A stretch of DNA of 32,075 bases from a virus: positions 1 through 32,075 of IMG/VR virus record IMGVR_UViG_3300032286_000430. One strand, given 5' to 3'. Shown piece by piece: positions 15,959 through 24,177 of this stretch (its first letter is position 1; every line of letters starts with the position of its first letter). Made by a program: the position numbers and the translations under genes. A model generated the notes under the pieces. The model searched no databases and had not been told where the DNA came from. It saw only the letters and a list, made by a program, of their open reading frames with translations.

Positions 15959-16869
15959 GATGCTAGATCCTGTATAATTTCTTGGCAACTACGTAATTCA
16001 GTCACGTGATCAATTCCGTGACCAAGATACACATGACCAGTTTCACGTCCACGTAGGCCACGCAGTAGACCCATAGTACCGTTAGCATCGTCTGGACCTG
16101 TATAGGGTTCAAATTGTAAGGTTGTTTGTTTGCGGTCGACATTGCCCACTGTGTGTGCGAACTGTGTTAGGTCCGTGCTGTGTGCCTGTATTGCGGCCAG
16201 TTTAGTTTCTGTGGACATTGGGCTTTCTACACTTAGAGCCAACACAGTTCCAACCGCAACTATTTCTGCACCCAAATCCATGTACTCTCGAACTTGTTCA
16301 GCAGATCCTATGCCACCATATGGGATCAATATGGCACCAGGTGTTAGATATCGCTGACGTAAAAACACTTCTCTAATGGGTGTATAGGAGGTAAAGCCGG
16401 CGCTTTCAACACCTTTGATACAAAATCCATCCAGTAGATGTAGATCCATTGTGGCCTGGTCAACTGGATCATAGATACGTTTAAAAACTTTGGTACCAAG
16501 TGCTTTGATCGGTGTCAACAACTCAATCACGTCCTCAGTTAGTTCTGTTTCTGTTCTGGTTGGTCTGAATGTATTTTTGTCACCGTAGACGATTTCTATG
16601 GTAGGAATAGCATGCGATCGAACAATTTGGTAAACTGTATCCGAATCATATTCGTGCAATTCAAAACTGATGTGTATGCGATTGGATCCGGTAATTGCCA
16701 CAAATCGATCTAGATCGCGTTGTAGCAGTTCGTGTTTACCGTTATAGGTCCAAGAGCACAGGCTAGGGTAGCCACCTGCATGATATACCGCTAACGCCAA
16801 TTCCAGGGTAGAACCTTTGTTCATACAGGCTTCTAGGATAGGATAAGGGCTTTGAAATATTGTTGACAT
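15949..16869 (-). CDS. Nitronate monooxygenase / FabK-like FMN TIM-barrel protein
   Basis: A 306-aa minus-strand protein, first gene of the two-gene island. The family pattern is visible from the N-terminus: YPILEACMNKGSTLELALAV and YHAGGYPSL correspond to the PI..apM...s...la.av..aGG.G.l segment. The FMN-binding end has CIKGVESAGFTS near the middle and IPYGGIGSAEQVREYMDLGA then EIVAVGT. Typical members have a His (E-A-G-G-H) where this protein has Phe (ESAGF), so the usual catalytic base appears to be missing. The reaction is therefore uncertain; a flavin-dependent oxidation or reduction linked to the sugar pathway is an inference. It reads divergently from the DsbA-like gene. Confidence 0.7.
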   Translation of the reverse strand: MSTIFQSPYPILEACMNKGSTLELALAVYHAGGYPSLCSWTYNGKHELLQRDLDRFVAITGSNRIHISFELHEYDSDTVYQIVRSHAIPTIEIVYGDKNTFRPTRTETELTEDVIELLTPIKALGTKVFKRIYDPVDQATMDLHLLDGFCIKGVESAGFTSYTPIREVFLRQRYLTPGAILIPYGGIGSAEQVREYMDLGAEIVAVGTVLALSVESPMSTETKLAAIQAHSTDLTQFAHTVGNVDRKQTTLQFEPYTGPDDANGTMGLLRGLRGRETGHVYLGHGIDHVTELRSCQEIIQDLASCL

Positions 16870-16891
16870 GTCTTGGAAAATGTTATATAAT

Positions 16892-16920
16892 CAATACTTA
16901 TTATGGGTTGGTTGAGTCAA
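16892..16920 (-). promoter_or_regulatory. Possible minus-strand promoter for the two-gene island
   Basis: On the minus strand TTGACT (complement of AGTCAA at 16915-16920) is a good -35 element. The matching -10 is weak: GTATTG at 17-base spacing or TATTGA at 18. The TTGACT stands back to back with the plus-strand TTGACT at 16930, only 9 bases away, so the two promoters could share or compete for polymerase. Confidence 0.4.
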
Positions 16921-16929
16921 ATTAAAATG

Positions 16930-16957
16930 TTGACTTTACCAAAAAATCCTGTATAAT
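16930..16957 (+). promoter_or_regulatory. Sigma70-like promoter for the DsbA-like gene
   Basis: TTGACT (16930-16935), a 16-base spacer and TATAAT (16952-16957) form a near-consensus host sigma70 promoter. AAAGGAG at 16966-16972 gives a strong ribosome binding site 6 bases before the ATG at 16979. This points to early or middle expression of the replication block by host polymerase. Confidence 0.75.
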
Positions 16958-16978
16958 ACATATTCAAAGGAGATTTAC

Positions 16979-17239
16979 ATGTCTAACAGAACTTTTAACA
17001 CAGCCGAGCAGGCCAAATTGACTCAGGTCATCAACGAAGGTATGCAAGTTACCTTGGAAATCGAAACACTCACAGGTGGGCTTAATGACACCATTAAGGC
17101 CATTGCCGAAGAACTAGATATCAAACCCAACATTCTCAAGAAAGCCATCAAGTTGGCACACAAGAGTGAATTTGGTCGCGAACAACAGGATCATGAGTTG
17201 TTGGAAACAATTTTGACCACTGTAGGCAAAACATTATAA
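16979..17239 (+). CDS. dsbA: DsbA-like dsDNA-binding late-transcription regulator
   Basis: An 86-aa helical protein. T4 DsbA (89 aa) binds double-stranded DNA at late promoters and stimulates late transcription. The resemblance is in layout: an N-terminal helix, then GGLNDTIKAIAEELDIKPN and ILKKAIKLAHKSEF, then a C-terminal helix HELLETILTTVG, following the order and spacing I recall for T4 DsbA (GYNELIKDI...ELGVD...LLALYHKDN...LYDTV). This is remembered similarity and was not aligned. It lies just upstream of the polymerase gene behind a strong sigma70-like promoter and ribosome binding site. Together with the TATAAATA motif at 13613 it supports a T4-style late-expression system. It has no link to the thiol oxidoreductase also called DsbA. 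Confidence 0.65.
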   Translation: MSNRTFNTAEQAKLTQVINEGMQVTLEIETLTGGLNDTIKAIAEELDIKPNILKKAIKLAHKSEFGREQQDHELLETILTTVGKTL

Positions 17240-17292
17240 GTACTGTTTTAACAACAGCGAGTCGTTCACGTTACGAACATGAATCAAGGTCA

Positions 17293-17313
17293 GTGGGCCA
17301 TAAGCCACAGGAG
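17293..17313 (+). promoter_or_regulatory. Hairpin beside the gp43 ribosome binding site, possible translational operator
   Basis: GTGG (17293-17296) pairs with CCAC (17305-17308), leaving an 8-base loop, and AGGAG (17309-17313) follows at once before the ATG at 17318. T4 and RB69 gp43 repress their own translation by binding an RNA hairpin with an 8-base loop that abuts the Shine-Dalgarno sequence. The same layout is seen here, though the stem is only four base pairs and the loop sequence differs. Confidence 0.4.
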
Positions 17314-17317
17314 AAAA

Positions 17318-19972
17318 ATGTATATTGATGCCTTATTTGATCGTGAACACGATCGCATACATGTAGTTGAGCGCAGAGATGGCGAGCGGAAGTACTGCGA
17401 GTATCCGGCCAACTACATTTTTTATTACGAAGATGCTAGAGGCAAGTTCCAAAGTATTTTTGGCACGCCTGTCAGTAGATTCTCAAGTCGTAACAACAAA
17501 GAATTCCGCAAGGAACTCAGGATGCAGTCCAGCAAGCGACTGTTTGAAAGCGACATCAATCCAGTATTCCGTTGTTTAGAGGACAACTACAAAGGTCAAG
17601 ATGCGCCTCGACTAAACGTGGCATTCTTTGACATTGAGGTTGACTTTGACCCTGAACGTGGATTCAGCAAGCCAGAAGATCCGTTTAACCCTATCACAGC
17701 CATTTCGGTCTATCTGCAATGGTTAGAACAGTTGGTTACTCTGGTTGTGCCGCCCAAGCACATGAGTGCCGAAACAGCACAGGAAATTGCCAGCGAGTTT
17801 GAAAATACCATTATCTTTACTGACGAAGGGGAAATGTTAAAAACATTCCTAGACTTGATTGAAGATGCGGACGCCATATCAGGTTGGAACAGTGAGGGTT
17901 ATGATATACCTTACACAGTTAATCGTGTTACTAGAGTTCTCAGCAAAGACGACACCCGCAGATTCTGTTTATGGAATCAATATCCCAAAGGCCGTACCTT
18001 TGAACGCTTTGGTGCCGAAAGTCAGACCTATGACCTGATTGGGCGTGTACATATGGACTATATGCAACTGTATCGCAAATACACATATGAAGAACGTCAC
18101 AGCTATAGTTTGGATGCTATCGCCGAATACGAGTTGCAGGAAAGCAAAACCGTGTTTGAAGGCACCCTGGATCAGTTATATAATCAAAACTTTAAAACGT
18201 TTATTGAGTACAATCGTCAAGACACAATGATTCTGGCCAAACTGGACAAGAAACTAAAGTTCTTGGACCTTGCCAATACCTTGGCGCATGAGAACACTGT
18301 TCTACTACAAACCACTATGGGTGCTGTAGCTGTGACTGAACAGGCCATTATCAATGAAGCACACGAACGTGGTATGGTTGTGCCCAATCGTAAAGAACGT
18401 TACAGTGATGAAGATACACAGGCCGCTGGTGCCTATGTTGCTTATCCACGCAAGGGCATACATGAATATGTTGGAAGCATAGACATCAACAGTCTGTATC
18501 CGTCGGCAATTCGTGCCTTGAATATGGGTCCAGAAACTATTGTAGGACAACTACGTCCCATCATGACTGACCGCTACATTGGCGATAAGATGCGAGCAGG
18601 CAGTAGTTTTGCTGCCGCTTGGGAAGGCCTGTTTGGCAGTCTTGAGTACACCGCGGTGATGGAAATGCAAACCGGCACAGAGATCACAGTGGACTGGCAA
18701 GACGGTGAAGAGTCAGTACACAGTGCGGCCGAAGTATGGAAGATTGTATTTGATAGCAATCAACCCTGGATGATCACAGCCAACGGCACGATCTTTACCT
18801 ACGAAAAAGAAGCTGTTATTCCTGGATTGCTTAAACGCTGGTATGCCGAGCGTAAAGAGATGCAGGCCAAATTGAAAGAATGTAAAAATGCAGAAGATGA
18901 AGAATACTGGGACAAGCGTCAGCTTGTTAAAAAGATTAACCTCAACAGTCTCTATGGTGCTATTCTTAATCCTGGTTGCCGTTTCTTTGATAAGCGTATT
19001 GGTCAGTCCACAACTCTTACTGGTCGTGCCATTGCCCGGCACATGGATGCTTATGTAAACGAATGTATCACAGGCAAGTATGACCACGTGGGCGAAGCTA
19101 TTATCTATGGTGATACTGATTCTTGTTACTTTACTGCTTATCCTGTGCTACAAAAAGAAATAGAAGCCGGCAACATGACCTGGAGTCGCGAAACTGCTGT
19201 TCAGTTGTATAACAGTATTGCTGATCAGGTCAATGACAGCTTTCCGGGCTTTATGGAAACTGCATTCCATGTGCCACGCGAAATGGGTGATGTGATCCGA
19301 GGTGGTCGTGAGATTGTGGCCAGCAAAGGCTTGTTTATTACCAAGAAGCGTTATGCTGTCATGTATTACGACAAAGAGAACAAACGTGTGGACACACACG
19401 GAAGTCCTGGTAAAGTAAAAGCCATGGGTCTTGATCTTAAACGCAGTGATACTCCTAAAGTTATCCAAGAGTTCTTAAGCGAGATTCTCAATGATGTGTT
19501 GATTGGTGCTACACGTGAACAGATCATTGAAAAGATTCGTGAGTTCAAATACATTTTTAAAGAACGTCCGGGTTGGGAGAAAGGTAGTCCCAAGCGTGTC
19601 AACAACTTGACCAAGTATGCCAAAGAAGAAGAGCGCCTAGGCAAAGCCAACATGCCTGGACATGTGCGTGCAGCCATCAACTGGAATAATCTACGCAGGA
19701 TGAATTCAGACAAATATTCCATGCAGATCGTAGACGGTATGAAAACTATTGTGTGTAAACTAAAACAAAATCCATTAGGGTGGACCAGCATTGGATATCC
19801 CACCGATGAGATACACCTGCCACAATGGTTCAAAGACTTGCCGTTTGATGATTCGGAAATGGAAGCCACTGTGGTAGATCAAAAATTGGACAACCTGTTG
19901 GGTGTGTTAGATTGGGATCTAGCAAGTGCTACCAATACAGAAAATACCTTCCAGACTTTGTTCGAGTGGTAA
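17318..19972 (+). CDS. 43: Family B DNA polymerase, T4 gp43 type
   Basis: An 884-aa protein when started at ATG 17318, preferred because AGGAG precedes it by four bases and the product then opens with MYIDALFDREHDRIHVV, as T4-type polymerases do. An in-frame ATG at 17279 has no binding site. The proofreading exonuclease shows D105-I-E107 (FFDIEVDFDP), the NSEGYDIPY motif and YNRQDTMI. The polymerase shows DINSLYPSAIR (D389), KKINLNSLYGA and YGDTDS (D599, D601), so both active sites look intact. It copies phage DNA with the gp45 clamp, whose gene lies 1.1 kb downstream. Length is close to T4 gp43 (898 aa). No intein or split is present. Confidence 0.97.
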   Translation: MYIDALFDREHDRIHVVERRDGERKYCEYPANYIFYYEDARGKFQSIFGTPVSRFSSRNNKEFRKELRMQSSKRLFESDINPVFRCLEDNYKGQDAPRLNVAFFDIEVDFDPERGFSKPEDPFNPITAISVYLQWLEQLVTLVVPPKHMSAETAQEIASEFENTIIFTDEGEMLKTFLDLIEDADAISGWNSEGYDIPYTVNRVTRVLSKDDTRRFCLWNQYPKGRTFERFGAESQTYDLIGRVHMDYMQLYRKYTYEERHSYSLDAIAEYELQESKTVFEGTLDQLYNQNFKTFIEYNRQDTMILAKLDKKLKFLDLANTLAHENTVLLQTTMGAVAVTEQAIINEAHERGMVVPNRKERYSDEDTQAAGAYVAYPRKGIHEYVGSIDINSLYPSAIRALNMGPETIVGQLRPIMTDRYIGDKMRAGSSFAAAWEGLFGSLEYTAVMEMQTGTEITVDWQDGEESVHSAAEVWKIVFDSNQPWMITANGTIFTYEKEAVIPGLLKRWYAERKEMQAKLKECKNAEDEEYWDKRQLVKKINLNSLYGAILNPGCRFFDKRIGQSTTLTGRAIARHMDAYVNECITGKYDHVGEAIIYGDTDSCYFTAYPVLQKEIEAGNMTWSRETAVQLYNSIADQVNDSFPGFMETAFHVPREMGDVIRGGREIVASKGLFITKKRYAVMYYDKENKRVDTHGSPGKVKAMGLDLKRSDTPKVIQEFLSEILNDVLIGATREQIIEKIREFKYIFKERPGWEKGSPKRVNNLTKYAKEEERLGKANMPGHVRAAINWNNLRRMNSDKYSMQIVDGMKTIVCKLKQNPLGWTSIGYPTDEIHLPQWFKDLPFDDSEMEATVVDQKLDNLLGVLDWDLASATNTENTFQTLFEW

Positions 19973-19973
19973 C

Positions 19974-21005
19974 ATGAAACTGAGCAAACTTGTACACTAT
20001 CTCAATCAGTTGGAAAGATTTTCAATTGAACCAGTTGATCTGCTGGCTCAAACCAGTCTTGACGATATAGTACACGTGGTGCAAAGTCACCAATTTCAAC
20101 TTGAAACAGTTTCTGATACTATTGGTCTACGTCGAGACACTGTCATGCAGGCAATACAGAATTTTGAAGATTATGTGAACGACTTGAAAAAAACAGTAAG
20201 AGACAAAATCACTGAGCTGGAACCGGCATTATTTCAACAAAGTTATCAATGGTACGAAGAACAAAACAATATGTTGCGTGGCTTCAACAATCAAGCAGAT
20301 ACCTATCGTGACGACTACGGCATTGTTCGCCGTGGTAAAGATAAAAATGTTGAGGCCATGCGTGATACCATGTTAGCTGACATGTTGAAACGTTTGCCTA
20401 AAATTAGTGCAGAAGCACAGGAGTTACAAACTGCCCGTGTACGACGCACTGCAGATTGGCGATACCCTGCCATGATTATCCATCCCGGAAACAACGACCT
20501 GGTCGACCATATGGTTCCTAATGATCCATTGTATATCATTGATGAGCATCGTCAATTGCTACAACCAACCATGGATCGATTTCCTGACGGATATCAGCGT
20601 CGTTTGAGACCGTATGTGGTTCAGGAAATGCCAAATCAACCTATTTTAAAAAATATACCCAATGATCAATTTATAGTTTGCGTGGCTTACAATTTTTTTG
20701 ATTATAAACCACTTGATATAATACGGCAATACCTGACCGAGATATACACCAAACTGCGACCTGGTGGCGTTGTGATCATGACATTCAACGACTGTGATCG
20801 CGGATGTGCAGTAGAGTCGGTTGAAGGAAACTTTGCCTGCTATACTCCGGGATATCTAATTCGAAGCCTAGCTGAAGCCATTGGATATCAAAAAGAGTTT
20901 GAGTTCAACAATGGTGATCCGTGGACTTGGATTGAATTTCAAAAACCTGGTACGCTATCTACCATACGTGCTGGACAAACAATGGCAAAAATATTACCAA
21001 ACTAG
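19974..21005 (+). CDS. SAM-dependent methyltransferase-like protein with helical N-terminus
   Basis: A 343-aa protein starting at ATG 19974, one base after the polymerase stop; a start 48 bases upstream would sit inside gp43. Residues 1-170 are mainly helical (LVHYLNQLERF, TVMQAIQNFEDYVNDLKK). From about 175 there is a degenerate class I methyltransferase fold: AMIIHPGNNDLVDHMV replaces the usual G-x-G-x-G loop, PLYIIDEH supplies the acidic residue after strand 2, and IVCVAYNFFDY, LRPGGVVIMTFNDCDR and the C-terminal strands follow the family order. The substrate is unknown; DNA, RNA or a small molecule are all possible. Its place between gp43 and gp45 suggests a nucleic-acid role, which is inference. 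Confidence 0.55.
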   Translation: MKLSKLVHYLNQLERFSIEPVDLLAQTSLDDIVHVVQSHQFQLETVSDTIGLRRDTVMQAIQNFEDYVNDLKKTVRDKITELEPALFQQSYQWYEEQNNMLRGFNNQADTYRDDYGIVRRGKDKNVEAMRDTMLADMLKRLPKISAEAQELQTARVRRTADWRYPAMIIHPGNNDLVDHMVPNDPLYIIDEHRQLLQPTMDRFPDGYQRRLRPYVVQEMPNQPILKNIPNDQFIVCVAYNFFDYKPLDIIRQYLTEIYTKLRPGGVVIMTFNDCDRGCAVESVEGNFACYTPGYLIRSLAEAIGYQKEFEFNNGDPWTWIEFQKPGTLSTIRAGQTMAKILPN

Positions 21006-21034
21006 TTGCAAAATCTAAATAACCCCTGTACAAT
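21006..21034 (+). promoter_or_regulatory. Sigma70-like promoter for the sliding clamp gene
   Basis: TTGCAA (21006-21011), a 17-base spacer containing CTAAATAACC, and TACAAT (21029-21034). It starts right after the previous gene ends. AAGGAG at 21042-21047 precedes the clamp ATG at 21056. The spacer block recurs in the promoter at 31402. Confidence 0.7.
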
Positions 21035-21055
21035 ACAACATAAGGAGAATTACAC

Positions 21056-21778
21056 ATGAAAGATCATTTATTAGACTTAGTAGAACACACACATGACCTG
21101 GGCGTTATCGACCTGGTCAAAATTACCGGTACTGATACCGAAACACAGATTTTTGGTGTAGCCGAAGATCGCAGTGTAGTGTTGGATGGCAAATTTGCTG
21201 GTCCAGTTGCTGATTTTATTGGCCTGTTTGGCATGCCCAATCTCAGCAAACTAAAGGTACTGTTAAACTTGCAGGAATACAAGGAAGGTGCTGACCTTAG
21301 TCTTACACGCAAGACCACAGGTGAACCCGACGGTATCGCTTTTAAAAATGCCGCAGGCGACTTTAAAAACAACTACAGATTCATGAGTTCTGAAATTGTT
21401 ACAGAAAAAGCCAAGGCTGTAAAATTCAAAGGTGTCAACTGGCACATTGAATTTGAACCCACTGTGGCTTCTATCCAGCGGCTCAAGATGCAAGCACAGG
21501 CCAATAGCGAAGAAGTAAACTTCCAGGTCAAGACCGAAAACGGCGACTTAAAGTTTTTCTTTGGAGATCACTCAACCCACGCAGGTAACTTTGTGTTCCA
21601 CCCAGGTGTAACCGGAACACTCAAGCGTTCATGGTCATGGCCAATCAAACAGGTTATCAGTATCTTGGATCTCACAGGCGACAAGACATTCAAGATCAGT
21701 GATGACGGTGCGGCACAGATCACTGTGGATTCTGGCGTGGCTGTTTATAACTACATCCTTCCTGCACAGACCAAATAA
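21056..21778 (+). CDS. 45: DNA polymerase sliding clamp, T4 gp45 type
   Basis: A 240-aa protein, close to T4 gp45 (228 aa). Gp45 forms a trimeric ring that tethers the polymerase and also activates late transcription at TATAAATA promoters. The sequence shows the alternating beta strands and amphipathic helices of the clamp: SVVLDGKFAGPVADFIGLFG, LSKLKVLLNLQEY, then a second half with MSSEIVTEK, WHIEFEPTVASIQRLK, VKTENGDLKFFFGDHSTHAG and a C-terminal TVDSGVAVYNYILPAQ, which matches the final strand of gp45 proteins. It has its own promoter and strong ribosome binding site, so it can be made in excess over polymerase. Clamp-loader genes are not in the window. Confidence 0.9.
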   Translation: MKDHLLDLVEHTHDLGVIDLVKITGTDTETQIFGVAEDRSVVLDGKFAGPVADFIGLFGMPNLSKLKVLLNLQEYKEGADLSLTRKTTGEPDGIAFKNAAGDFKNNYRFMSSEIVTEKAKAVKFKGVNWHIEFEPTVASIQRLKMQAQANSEEVNFQVKTENGDLKFFFGDHSTHAGNFVFHPGVTGTLKRSWSWPIKQVISILDLTGDKTFKISDDGAAQITVDSGVAVYNYILPAQTK

Positions 21779-22131
21779 TGACAACAACACAAATCTTAGC
21801 AGCAGTAGCAACATGGGCAATCCTGATCGGTGTTAGTTATACTCACATCGGTTGGGATAAAGTTAAAGAATGTTATGGCATGTGGTTTACACGCGAATAC
21901 TGGACTGACTACAATACAGTAGAGTTTGTAAGCTGGTTGGCCAAAGCTATCATTATTATTCCAGGATTGATCTTTGGTATTAGTCTTTGGTGGTTGTATT
22001 TCTTAACTTTGGCAACCAGCCTTACACTTATTTGGGCCAGTAACAAAAAGTTCTTACCTACCCTGGTTGGATTTAATACCATGTGGGTTTGGTTGAGTCT
22101 AATGGTATTAGCACAACATTTAGTCAAATGA
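21778..22131 (+). CDS. Small multispanning membrane protein
   Basis: A 117-aa protein overlapping the clamp stop by one base (TAATG). Four hydrophobic stretches are visible: about residues 5-24 (ILAAVATWAILIGVSY), 52-70 (WLAKAIIIIPGLIFGISLW), 71-88 (WLYFLTLATSLTLIWAS) and 94-115 (PTLVGFNTMWVWLSLMVLA). Short polar loops lie between them. It lacks charged catalytic residues and any transport motif I recognise. Sitting between the clamp and DpdA-like genes it could be an inner-membrane anchor, exclusion or lysis-timing protein; none of these is supported directly. Confidence 0.7.
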   Translation: MTTTQILAAVATWAILIGVSYTHIGWDKVKECYGMWFTREYWTDYNTVEFVSWLAKAIIIIPGLIFGISLWWLYFLTLATSLTLIWASNKKFLPTLVGFNTMWVWLSLMVLAQHLVK

Positions 22132-23795
22132 CCCAAGACAACTTAACAGCCAAGCAAAACGATTACGCTGTGTTCTTGCCGGCTATCAGTGGCTTCTATG
22201 CCACTTACATAGGCAAACAGCGTGATCCTGTGAATGGTCCTTATGTAGATCCGGCACGTATGCCTGCAGGTATACAAGACATGGAGCAGATGAACTGGCT
22301 CAACAGTAGTAAAGGCCTATTTCCGTACAAGTGGAGCCTGTATTCAGGTGGACATGCCAACTTAGATTTAACCAAGCAGGACTGGTCAGAGGACATGGTT
22401 CGCAATCGTGAACCTGGTACACTCATGTTAGGTGACTCGGGTGGGTTCCAGATTGCCAAGGGCTTGTGGGAAGGTGATTGGAAAGCCGGCTCAGGTTGCA
22501 AAAAAGCCGAGACCAAACGCAAGGCTGTACTGACCTGGTTAGACAATGTCAGTAACTATTGTATGACTTTGGATATTCCGACCTGGGTGATACATGATCA
22601 AAAAGCTTCAGATGCTTGTCAAATCAAAACCCTGCAACAGGCCATTGATGCTACCAAGTACAACAACGAATACTTTATGGCCAACCGTAAGGGCAAGGCC
22701 AATGGTGGCACCAAGATCTTGAATGTGTTACAGGGCGACAATCATAAAAATGCCGACGATTGGTATGAGATCATGAAAGAATATTGCGATCCTGTCAAGT
22801 ACCCCACCACACACTTTGATGGTTGGGCTATGGGTGGTCAGAACATGTGTGATGTTGAGCTAATTCTAAAAAGATTGGTTGCATTGAAATTTGATGGTTT
22901 ACTACAGGAAGGTGTGCATGATTGGATGCATTTCCTAGGCACCAGTAAATTAGAGTGGGCAGTCCTACTCACAGACATTCAACGTGCTGTCCGTAAACAT
23001 ATTAATCCAGCATTTACTATCAGCTTTGATTGTGCTAGTCCGTTCCTGGCCACTGCTAACGGACAGGTGTATCATCATATAGATCTTCCACCCGAGGGCA
23101 AATGGTGTTATAGAATGAGCCCTATTGTGGACGACAAAAAATATGCTAACGATACTCGTCCATATAGAGATGCAGTTTTACAAGACGGTTTGCTAGATAC
23201 CAAAAAAGATGGAAAAATTATTCCTGGACATTTTGACGAAAGTCCAATCAGTAAACATTTGTTGATGAAGGACATCTGCATTTACAAGGCAGGAGTTCCA
23301 AAAGCTAGTGTCGTGATCACTGAAGATAATTTCCAAGATCCAACACTGTATGATGTATTGCCTGATGTAAACAAAAACGGCAAATGGGGCAAGACATCAT
23401 GGGACAGTTTTAGCTATGCGTTGCTAATGGGTCATAATGTTTGGATGCACATCGAAGCGGTACAACGTGCCAACAGAGGATACGATTCAGGCAAGTATCC
23501 TTACATGATGCGACACGATATCCCCAGTGGTGACGGTGAATTTTTCTCTGATATCATAGACCGTATTTTTTCTGCTCCGGATAGAGCCAGCGCATTGGCC
23601 ATCATTGAAGATCCCAAGTACAGTAGCACCAATGGATATTGGAACCAAATCATTGGCACACGCGGATTCAAAGGCAAAAAAACCACCAGTGGTAGACCCA
23701 TGTTTAATCTCCTGTTTGAAGAAGTAGAAACATCTGATAACGAAGACGAAGTAGAATTCGATCAATCAAAACTAGACGCATTGGAGGCGGCATGA
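22128..23795 (+). CDS. dpdA: DpdA-like transglycosylase for 7-deazaguanine DNA modification
   Basis: A 555-aa protein starting at ATG 22128 in an ATGA overlap. It belongs to the tRNA-guanine transglycosylase superfamily. [12 protein letters not shown] places D103 like the conserved Asp of [13 protein letters not shown] matches the GLAVGE-type loop, [21 protein letters not shown] matches the H-x-x-G-x-G segment, and ISFDCASPF places D301 as the likely nucleophile. The C-x-C-x-x-C zinc site of bacterial TGT is not seen, as in DpdA proteins. DpdA swaps guanine in DNA for preQ0 or a related 7-deazaguanine and so blocks restriction enzymes. A QueD-like gene and folE nearby would supply the base. 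The superfamily is firm; DNA as substrate is inference from context. Confidence 0.85.
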   Translation: MTQDNLTAKQNDYAVFLPAISGFYATYIGKQRDPVNGPYVDPARMPAGIQDMEQMNWLNSSKGLFPYKWSLYSGGHANLDLTKQDWSEDMVRNREPGTLMLGDSGGFQIAKGLWEGDWKAGSGCKKAETKRKAVLTWLDNVSNYCMTLDIPTWVIHDQKASDACQIKTLQQAIDATKYNNEYFMANRKGKANGGTKILNVLQGDNHKNADDWYEIMKEYCDPVKYPTTHFDGWAMGGQNMCDVELILKRLVALKFDGLLQEGVHDWMHFLGTSKLEWAVLLTDIQRAVRKHINPAFTISFDCASPFLATANGQVYHHIDLPPEGKWCYRMSPIVDDKKYANDTRPYRDAVLQDGLLDTKKDGKIIPGHFDESPISKHLLMKDICIYKAGVPKASVVITEDNFQDPTLYDVLPDVNKNGKWGKTSWDSFSYALLMGHNVWMHIEAVQRANRGYDSGKYPYMMRHDIPSGDGEFFSDIIDRIFSAPDRASALAIIEDPKYSSTNGYWNQIIGTRGFKGKKTTSGRPMFNLLFEEVETSDNEDEVEFDQSKLDALEAA

Positions 23796-23974
23796 ACAAG
23801 TTTAAATTAGGCGACACCGTGAAAAAAGTTTCAGGATCCCAATGGCACGGAACTGTAGTTGGTACTTACTCGACCGAATTGACTCCAGAAGGTTATGCTG
23901 TGGAAAGTTCTACCGAACGAGGTTCCGTGCAAATTTATCCTGCAAAGGCACTAGAATTTTGGGAGGCGGTATGA
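23792..23974 (+). CDS. dfrB: R67/DfrB-type (type II) dihydrofolate reductase
   Basis: A 60-aa protein with GGAGG at 23783-23787 and an ATGA overlap with the DpdA-like gene. From residue 7 it follows plasmid R67 DHFR residue for residue without gaps: [14 protein letters not shown], then [10 protein letters not shown] and GSVQIYP. The R67 active-site residues K32, Q67, I68 and Y69 correspond to K12, Q47, I48 and Y49 here, and W38 to W18. R67 DHFR is a tetrameric SH3-like barrel with one central pore that reduces dihydrofolate with NADPH and ignores trimethoprim. The N-terminal tail of R67, dispensable for activity, is missing. It would regenerate tetrahydrofolate for phage thymidylate synthesis. 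Activity is inferred from retained residues. Confidence 0.85.
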   Translation: MNKFKLGDTVKKVSGSQWHGTVVGTYSTELTPEGYAVESSTERGSVQIYPAKALEFWEAV

Positions 23975-24177
23975 CTTGGGAAAACCGTATTCGACATTTA
24001 GAGCAAGCACATCAGGCCCTGGACAAGCGTATCGACGGGTTAGAGTCAACTGGAGTATTTGATGATGTCGAACTGACTGATTTGAAGAAACAACGGTTGC
24101 AATTAAAGACACAAATTGTTAAACTTAAACAAGATCACATTCCATCAATCCATTACAACACTGAACAAAATGATTAG
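23971..24177 (+). CDS. YdcH/DUF465-like short coiled-coil protein
   Basis: A 68-aa protein starting at ATG 23971 behind GGAGG, with an ATGA overlap. The pattern [20 protein letters not shown] and [20 protein letters not shown] matches the YdcH family (DUF465): an antiparallel helical hairpin in which a first helix with L..aH..LD..I is followed by a second with LKK.KL.LKd.I. The last dozen residues are disordered. YdcH-family proteins have no clear biochemical role. The gene ends with an 8-base overlap into the next gene, so it is probably translated with dfrB. Confidence 0.7.
   Translation: MTWENRIRHLEQAHQALDKRIDGLESTGVFDDVELTDLKKQRLQLKTQIVKLKQDHIPSIHYNTEQND

Noticed and set aside
17279-17317. 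Upstream in-frame ATG for the DNA polymerase
   Set aside because: No ribosome binding site, it includes the hairpin region, and the T4-type N-terminus begins at ATG 17318.
19366-19869. 167-codon minus-strand frame inside the DNA polymerase gene
   Set aside because: The plus strand here encodes conserved polymerase sequence; the antisense product is Arg/Ser/Leu-rich with no recognisable fold.
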